Of a DNA stretch of 19,909 nt, positions 15,686 through 19,909 are shown in pieces. The DNA lies in contig DCIG01000068.1 in NCBI GenBank assembly GCA_002315855.1, positions 1 through 19,909 on the forward strand, read 5' to 3'. How positions within the stretch are numbered: the stretch's first letter is position 1; the number at the start of each line of letters is the position of its first letter. The position numbers and the translations under genes are program-made. A model generated the notes under the pieces. The model did no database searches, was not told where the DNA came from, and was given only the letters and a program-made list of their open reading frames with translations. The stretch is from Lentisphaeria bacterium UBA1732 (GTDB lineage Bacteria; Verrucomicrobiota; Lentisphaeria; Victivallales; UBA1829).

Positions 15686-16495
15686 ATGATTGATATTCAT
15701 TGCCATATTCTTCCCGGCGTGCCGGATGATGACGGGTCGCCTGACCTGGAAATGACGAAAAAAATGCTGGATCAGGCTCAGGCTGACGGCATTACGTCCA
15801 TTATCTGTACACCGCACGGAAACCCCAAAAACAAAGATCAGGCAAGTGCCATCGCCCGCATTCTGGAAGAAATCACCCCACTCGCCGCCGAAAACGGAAT
15901 TACCTTGTACCGCGGCTTGGAATATAATCTGCCCCAGTTGCTCAATGTCTCCGACCGCAGTAAAATCATTCCTCTGGCAGACAGCAACTTCGTGATGATT
16001 GATTTCGTCCAGAACAGGATTTCAACCTCGCTGGACTCCGTAAGTCATCAGATGTACTCCAATCAGTTCATCCCCGTTTGCGCCCACCCCGAACGCCTCT
16101 TCCAAACATTGGAACAGGTCAAACACATTTCGGATTACGGCTACTTTCTTCAGCTGACAGCCACATCGGTTATCGGTGGTTTCGGCAGGGAATGCCAGCG
16201 CTTGTCCTTGCAGCTGCTGGATCATGGTCTTTGCCATTATATCGCCTCGGATGCTCACAATACATCCCGCACATTCCACAGCTCGGAATGCCGCAAATTC
16301 ATCTTGGAGCGTTACGGCGAAAGAACGGCATCGATTTTGTTTGACGAGAACCCCGCACGTCTTCTCCGCAGTGAAAAACCGCTCCGCATCGAAAATAAAT
16401 TCTTTGAAGACGACGATGATGATTTGCCGAAAAACAAAATCATGCGCTTTTTCTACAAAAAATTCATCCGCCCGCGCGATGATGACGATGATTGA
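15686..16495 (+). CDS. PHP-family protein-tyrosine phosphatase, CpsB/YwqE type
   Basis: This metal-dependent phosphatase is expected to dephosphorylate the Tyr cluster of the upstream kinase in the cytoplasm. The start chosen is ATG 15686, because MIDIHCHILPG is the family's normal N-terminus; GGAG is at 15670-15673. A TTG at 15644 is in frame but would add 14 residues that do not belong to the family. Metal-binding blocks are His5/His7 (HCH), TPHGNP, GLEYNL, CAHPERL and ASDAHN. The expected DDG after the HCH loop reads PDDDG. The 269-aa protein is slightly longer than usual because of a C-terminal extension with two Asp runs (EDDDDDLPK and RPRDDDDD) around a basic/aromatic segment. No signal peptide is seen. 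The gene is co-transcribed with the kinase. Confidence 0.92.
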   Translation: MIDIHCHILPGVPDDDGSPDLEMTKKMLDQAQADGITSIICTPHGNPKNKDQASAIARILEEITPLAAENGITLYRGLEYNLPQLLNVSDRSKIIPLADSNFVMIDFVQNRISTSLDSVSHQMYSNQFIPVCAHPERLFQTLEQVKHISDYGYFLQLTATSVIGGFGRECQRLSLQLLDHGLCHYIASDAHNTSRTFHSSECRKFILERYGERTASILFDENPARLLRSEKPLRIENKFFEDDDDDLPKNKIMRFFYKKFIRPRDDDDD

Positions 16496-16519
16496 TTGTC
16501 CGTCTCCTCATCGTTTCTC

Positions 16520-16536
16520 TGCCTTTTCCTCAGGCA
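16520..16536. terminator. Weak bidirectional hairpin between convergent genes
   Basis: TGCCT (16520-16524) pairs with AGGCA (16532-16536) around 7 nt. It lies between the phosphatase stop and the convergent HAD gene and overlaps the last HAD codons. On the + strand TGTTCTTCT follows. The stem is short, so termination activity is uncertain. Confidence 0.35.
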
Positions 16537-17279
16537 TGTTCTTCTAAAAAACGAATTGCCGTGGGTAGTTCCTCAAATCGGTAAATAATATAGTCCGAAT
16601 CATACCCGTGATACTGATGATCACCCTGATTCGACTGGAAAAACACGTTTTTCATCCCCAGCTTTTTGGAGCCGTACACATCCCGAAGCATGTCATTCCC
16701 CACATAGATGACTTCTTCCGGCTTCAGCTCAAGTTTCTCCAATGCCGCCATGAAAAGTTCAGGCGACGGCTTGCGGAATCCGAAATCGCTGGAAATCATG
16801 CGCACGGGGAAAAAATCTGTCAGCCCAAGCCTCCTTATTTCCGCCTCCTCCCAGATTGATTGTGCATCGGACACTGCTGCCAGCGTATACTCTTTCTCCA
16901 ATTCTTTCAGCACATGATGCACACCTGGGTACAGCGTCAGCCTGAGCATACTTGCCGCACGGTAGGTGTGGGACAGAAATTCCGGCAGCAGCTTCCGCGT
17001 TTCCTCCGGGAGTGTGCGCGTATGATCCGTCCCGTAATCCTCCAGAATCGTGCGGAAAATCCCGACCACGTCAAACTCCGGGTGTTCGTACCCGCTCTCC
17101 TTGCGCTGTTTCTTCATGAGCTCGTAAAAAATATTGCGGAACTCGTCGCAGGAAAGCGGCACGCCGTAAGTTGCCAGCAGGTTCGCCGTTGTGCGGTAAA
17201 TCTCCTCCCGGTTTTCATCCGTCCAGATGTCGATCAGAGTTCCATTGAAGTCAAAAAGTATCGCTTTGTAGTGTTTCAC
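16530..17279 (-). CDS. HAD-superfamily hydrolase with DxN catalytic motif
   Basis: The start chosen is GTG 17279, which has AAAGGAGG 6 nt upstream and overlaps the previous gene's TGA as GTGA. An upstream in-frame ATG at 17300 lacks such a site. The 249-aa protein is a class I HAD. Motif I is FDFNGT with nucleophile Asp10, motif II AVSDAQS, motif III FRKPSPELF, and motif IV VGNDMLRDV. A helical cap lies at about 18-110. Asn12 replaces the usual second Asp of DxD, which acts as general acid/base in phosphatases, so the reaction may be slow, altered, or not a plain phosphatase reaction. It is translationally coupled to a small-molecule kinase, which suggests both act on the same metabolite. The substrate is unknown. 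Phosphoglycolate-phosphatase-like annotation would be the closest generic label. Confidence 0.85.
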   Translation of the reverse strand: MKHYKAILFDFNGTLIDIWTDENREEIYRTTANLLATYGVPLSCDEFRNIFYELMKKQRKESGYEHPEFDVVGIFRTILEDYGTDHTRTLPEETRKLLPEFLSHTYRAASMLRLTLYPGVHHVLKELEKEYTLAAVSDAQSIWEEAEIRRLGLTDFFPVRMISSDFGFRKPSPELFMAALEKLELKPEEVIYVGNDMLRDVYGSKKLGMKNVFFQSNQGDHQYHGYDSDYIIYRFEELPTAIRFLEEHA

Positions 17280-18292
17280 CGCAGACCTCCTTTCAGGCAT
17301 TCGGATGCGGCATTTAATAACTGTTGCCGGTATTCCCCGTTAAAGTAACTGTTCCGCGCAATCCGCAGAAAATTGATTCCCATGTAAAACGGCACTCGTT
17401 TCGTAATCGACTGAAATGCGGCTGCACGGTCGGGAAAATGACAGCTGTATTCCCACAGAAAATGTCCGATATACGGCTCCGCTCCCTGTCGGTTCCCGCT
17501 GTAAAGCAAAAAGAAATGAGACAGTTCCGCCACAAGCCGTCCCAAATCGAAAACCCGGTCCGCGCACCGCATCCGTTCCAAATCAAACGAAATCACGTGC
17601 AGTCCGTCCCCGAAAAGAAAGTTTTCCGGAGTAGCATCCCCATGCACGATGACCTGACAGTCTGACCACATTTCCGGGCGGCACTTCCATTCTTCGAGAA
17701 TCCGGTGCAGTTTTCCCTCCCGGTGTTCGCTCACCCAGTTTTTGCAGCGCAGGGTATGGAGCATCCCGTGCGCATATCTTGCCGCCGGCTCGAAGTCCAC
17801 CGGATGCGGCTGTGCCGTCTGATTATGGAACCGGCTCAGGAAAAACGCCAGTGCCGTGAGCTTGTAATACAGTACGCCCGGATTGCCATCCCGAATCGAA
17901 CGCTGAATCACGGAGCTTAGCGACTCCCCGTAACAGCACTCCTCCAGCAGCAGCTCATTCAAGTCGGAATTTTGCCCCAGCGGACGCGCGATATAGTGTT
18001 TCCCGTACCCGCCGAATCCCATGGACCGCATGTATTCCAGATTGGAAAATTCACGCGTCATGGTGTTGTGCGCCGCCTCGCGCATCGGCAAGGATGCGGA
18101 ATAATAAAATTTCCCGATTATCCGCTTCAGCGTTTTGGTATCTTCATACAGATACACGTTGTTGGACGCATGGAGACGGAACACCCGGTAATCGTGATCG
18201 CCGTGCAGTCCCACTTTCGGCTGGATTTCGTAATGCAGATAGTCATACAGCGGATCGCACCGCTGCAAATGCCCCAAATATCGCATGTCCAT
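17276..18292 (-). CDS. APH/choline-kinase-fold phosphotransferase
   Basis: This is a 338-aa cytoplasmic kinase-like protein of the aminoglycoside phosphotransferase fold. The catalytic loop is VIVHGDATPENFLF, with Asp219 and Asn224 of the HGDxxxxN motif. The metal-binding Asp237 lies in SFDLERMRCADRVFDLGRL. Lys61 (IIGKFY) and Glu81 (TREFSNLEYM) are candidates for the ATP-binding Lys-Glu pair. ATG 18292 has GAGGAG about 11 nt upstream, and a second ATG lies 6 nt later. It is 21 nt after the rhodanese gene and overlaps the HAD start by 4 nt. Relatives phosphorylate sugars, choline, amino acids or drugs. Nothing here points to drug resistance, so an unknown metabolic substrate is more likely. 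The family is sure and the substrate is open. Confidence 0.82.
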   Translation of the reverse strand: MDMRYLGHLQRCDPLYDYLHYEIQPKVGLHGDHDYRVFRLHASNNVYLYEDTKTLKRIIGKFYYSASLPMREAAHNTMTREFSNLEYMRSMGFGGYGKHYIARPLGQNSDLNELLLEECCYGESLSSVIQRSIRDGNPGVLYYKLTALAFFLSRFHNQTAQPHPVDFEPAARYAHGMLHTLRCKNWVSEHREGKLHRILEEWKCRPEMWSDCQVIVHGDATPENFLFGDGLHVISFDLERMRCADRVFDLGRLVAELSHFFLLYSGNRQGAEPYIGHFLWEYSCHFPDRAAAFQSITKRVPFYMGINFLRIARNSYFNGEYRQQLLNAASECLKGGLR

Positions 18293-18313
18293 ACGCTTCC
18301 AGACTCCTCACTC

Positions 18314-18739
18314 TTACTTGACCACGGGCTTTCCCAGTGCCGTCGCCGCAGACTCTACACCGCCCAGGTTTTCCACGTTCTGATACCCCAGCTCCTGCAT
18401 TGCCGTTTTGGCGATTCCAGCCCGGTTTCCCGAACGGCAGTACAGTGCGACCGTGCTTGACGTATTCGGCACCGCCTCGCGGATTTTCTCTGCGATTTCA
18501 GTGTGCGGGATCAGGATTGCTCCTTGCACATGCCCGTCGCCGAATTCTTCCGCGCTTCGCACATCGATGATGTAATCAGGTTGTTTTCCCATTTTTTCTG
18601 CTCCCTTTTCAAGTTTTTGATACGAACACGAACAAACGGCTGAAATGGCAAACGCCGCAGCCGCCCGAATTCCCATTTTTCGGCACACTCGCACCGCGAA
18701 ATCCCTGCGGAAACTGTGTGATTGAATCTTGCCGGACAT
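18314..18739 (-). CDS. Single-domain rhodanese, probably exported lipoprotein
   Basis: The start chosen is ATG 18739 (GGGAG 5 nt upstream), giving 141 aa. The N-terminus has a basic region with RRDF (residues 11-14), a hydrophobic run (about 26-36) and VCSC, a lipobox-like site at Cys38. The rhodanese domain is about 54-140, with DVRSAEEF, the active-site loop CRSGNR (Cys101) and NLGGV. Family members transfer sulfane sulfur to cyanide or thiols; the natural partner is often unknown. Two other starts are in frame: ATG 18829 has a poor ribosome site, and ATG 18592 has GGGAG 8 nt upstream and would give a 92-aa cytoplasmic form. It heads the operon with the APH-like kinase and HAD gene. The RR pair hints at Tat export, but the long n-region makes that uncertain. 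Confidence 0.82.
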   Translation of the reverse strand: MSGKIQSHSFRRDFAVRVCRKMGIRAAAAFAISAVCSCSYQKLEKGAEKMGKQPDYIIDVRSAEEFGDGHVQGAILIPHTEIAEKIREAVPNTSSTVALYCRSGNRAGIAKTAMQELGYQNVENLGGVESAATALGKPVVK

Positions 18740-18846
18740 AACTTCTCCCGTTTGAATTGTTGACCCGCAGACGCGTCTTTCCTGCCGTTCAAACACACCT
18801 GCGAACCGGAGACACTCCTCATCCGCCATGATGATTCACATTCCCC

Positions 18847-18883
18847 GGTATGATACTATACCCCCTTTCCCGTCAAAACTCAA
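18847..18883 (-). promoter_or_regulatory. Promoter of the rhodanese operon with a dyad over the -10
   Basis: On the - strand, TTGAGT (18883-18878) and TATAGT (18860-18855) are 17 nt apart. A tandem copy of TTGAGT lies 5 nt upstream. A dyad GGTAT-N6-ATACC (18847-18862) covers the -10, a typical place for a repressor. The leader to ATG 18739 would be about 109 nt. The remaining gap to the LysR stop has no further signal. Confidence 0.6.
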
Positions 18884-18909
18884 CTCAAATCCCCGTTTTA
18901 TTTCATTTT

Positions 18910-19788
18910 TCAAGAAAAAAGCTCGGACAAAAAGATTTTCAGAACCTTTGACGGATTATCCCTGAGCCAAATTGCTGATTCCGGCAAAAAAGGCACATGA
19001 TCTGTCAGTTCGCGGAAAATAAGTTGTTCAAATTGATTCGCATACGATAGAGGAACCATGGAAACGCACGCACATGACTCCAGCAATCGCAAAATCGTTG
19101 TTTGACTTTCCAGTTCAAAAACGATTTTCGGCGTAAAACCGGCTTGGTCGCATAGCTGGTCAAAAACAGCGCGGTGAAGTGGAGCATCATCTCGGCGCGG
19201 AAGCATGAACCGTTCCATCGCAAAATCCGAAAACGCGAGCTTCTTCCTTTTCGCAAGCGGATGCCTTTTCGGCATTGCCATAACCAGCATATCTTCCGTC
19301 AGCAGCTTCATTTCGCATTCACTGGATGACATGGGACTCAATCGCAAAAAACCTAAATCAATCTGGTTCGATTGAATCAAATCATAAACCTTTTGGCTCG
19401 GTTCTTCTCGAATTTTCAGCACGATACCGGAATGTTTTCGGCTCATCCGGTAAAAGCATTTCAACAGTGCATCTGCATTCAGAGCAGATGAATTCAATGC
19501 TATTTTCAATATTCCTTTTTCTCCGCGCGATGCACATTTGACCTCATCAATTGATTTTTGAACAGTTTCCAAAATGTTTTTTGCCTGTTTGACAAATTCT
19601 TCGCCCGCTGGTGTAAGTGTTACATTCCACCGGTTGGAACGATCAAACAAACTGCACCCTAACTCCTTTTCCAATAATGTAATCTGATGACTTAATGCGG
19701 ACTGCGCAATCCCCATTTCTTCCGCTGTTTGAGAAAAATGAAGACTCTGGCTGAGTTTCAGAAATATTTTAATGCGGTTAATATCCAT
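18910..19788 (-). CDS. LysR-family transcriptional regulator
   Basis: The 292-aa length is normal for the family. The N-terminal winged helix-turn-helix covers about 1-60, with FSQTAEEMGIAQSALSHQI as the helix-turn-helix and TPAGEEF after it. A linker helix and the two-lobed effector-binding domain (about 90-290) follow. ATG 19788 is the natural family start (MDINRIKIFLKLSQ). LysR proteins usually act as tetramers, repress their own gene and activate a divergent one when a small molecule binds. Here a divergent frame starts at 19880, with overlapping promoters between. The effector cannot be predicted. Its local DNA is more AT-rich than the upstream CAZyme genes. The rhodanese operon downstream has its own promoter. 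Confidence 0.95.
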   Translation of the reverse strand: MDINRIKIFLKLSQSLHFSQTAEEMGIAQSALSHQITLLEKELGCSLFDRSNRWNVTLTPAGEEFVKQAKNILETVQKSIDEVKCASRGEKGILKIALNSSALNADALLKCFYRMSRKHSGIVLKIREEPSQKVYDLIQSNQIDLGFLRLSPMSSSECEMKLLTEDMLVMAMPKRHPLAKRKKLAFSDFAMERFMLPRRDDAPLHRAVFDQLCDQAGFTPKIVFELESQTTILRLLESCACVSMVPLSYANQFEQLIFRELTDHVPFLPESAIWLRDNPSKVLKIFLSELFS

Positions 19789-19822
19789 TTTAATCTCTTT
19801 TTTCGATTGATTTTACTTATTT

Positions 19823-19857
19823 AATATATTGTCTTTTCTGAAAAAATCAAGTATAGT
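19823..19857. promoter_or_regulatory. Overlapping divergent promoters and LysR-box-like site
   Basis: On the + strand TTGTCT (19829-19834) and TATAGT (19852-19857) have a 17-nt spacer. On the - strand TTGATT (19850-19845) and TATATT (19828-19823) have a 16-nt spacer and would serve the lysR gene. The two overlap. A dyad TTTTC-T-GAAAA (19834-19844), part of a T-N11-A pattern (19834-19846), lies between and matches the loose LysR-box form. Confidence 0.5.
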
Positions 19858-19879
19858 ATTTCTGTTTTATGGAGTTTTT

Positions 19880-19909
19880 TTGAATAAGTTAATTGAAAAA
19901 GTAAACGCA
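19880..19909 (+). CDS. Start of a divergent gene, cut by the window edge
   Basis: TTG at 19880 begins an open frame, read as MNKLIEKVNA, to the window end. GGAG (19871-19874) is 5 nt upstream, and the predicted promoter (-10 at 19852-19857) would start RNA about 16 nt before it. The divergent layout with lysR suggests this is the regulator's target. Only ten codons are visible, so no function can be given. An ATG at 19869 stops after four codons. Confidence 0.4.
   Translation, partial: MNKLIEKVNA

Noticed and set aside
17280..17300. ATG start for the HAD gene inside the kinase-like gene
   Set aside because: GTG 17279 has a near-perfect ribosome site and a 4-nt overlap, and gives the normal HAD N-terminus.
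17276..18292. Antibiotic-resistance aminoglycoside phosphotransferase
   Set aside because: Only the fold is shared. The context is a metabolic-looking operon and no resistance-type mobile context is seen.

Overview
The window looks like a chromosomal segment of a carbohydrate-degrading bacterium outside the Bacteroidetes. It carries a run of exported glycoside hydrolases and esterases with no SusC/SusD pair, Gly-rich GGFGGG linkers in secreted enzymes, and a Wzz/BY-kinase with a PHP phosphatase. A member of the PVC group, possibly Lentisphaerae (Victivallis-like), is my best guess. It rests on overall style, not on a marker I could test, so treat it as tentative. No tRNA, rRNA, CRISPR array, IS element or phage gene was seen.

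Region 1 (1-9770, + strand) is a polysaccharide-degradation cluster. It holds a 5'-truncated alpha/beta-hydrolase esterase, an SGNH acetylesterase with a C-terminal beta-rich domain, a GH97 of the retaining type, a multidomain GH43 and a large LacZ-type GH2. The four complete proteins have signal peptides or lipoprotein signals, and the first gene is cut by the window edge. A strong terminator at 6360-6403 and a new promoter separate GH2 from the first four. The combination fits stepwise stripping of an acetylated, galactose- and arabinose/xylose-decorated plant polysaccharide. No transporter or regulator lies beside it within the window.

Region 2 (9771-13689, + strand) is housekeeping. gyrA has an unusual acidic insert and tail and an Ala at the quinolone-binding Ser position. 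folP follows 11 nt later.

Region 3 (13690-16495, + strand) is a surface-polysaccharide control pair. A strong promoter with a dyad in its spacer and a structured leader precede a Wzz/BY-kinase fusion whose tail holds 14 tyrosines in GY repeats and then a His/Lys-rich end. A CpsB-type PHP tyrosine phosphatase with poly-Asp stretches follows. The two tails carry opposite charges, which suggests the tails may dock. This pair is the most interesting part of the window.

Region 4 (16530-18739, - strand) is a tight operon: an exported rhodanese, an APH-fold small-molecule kinase and a HAD phosphatase-like protein. The last two are joined by a GTGA overlap.

Region 5 (18910-19909) holds a LysR regulator on the - strand. 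It is divergent from the first codons of a probable + strand gene that runs off the window, with overlapping promoters between them.
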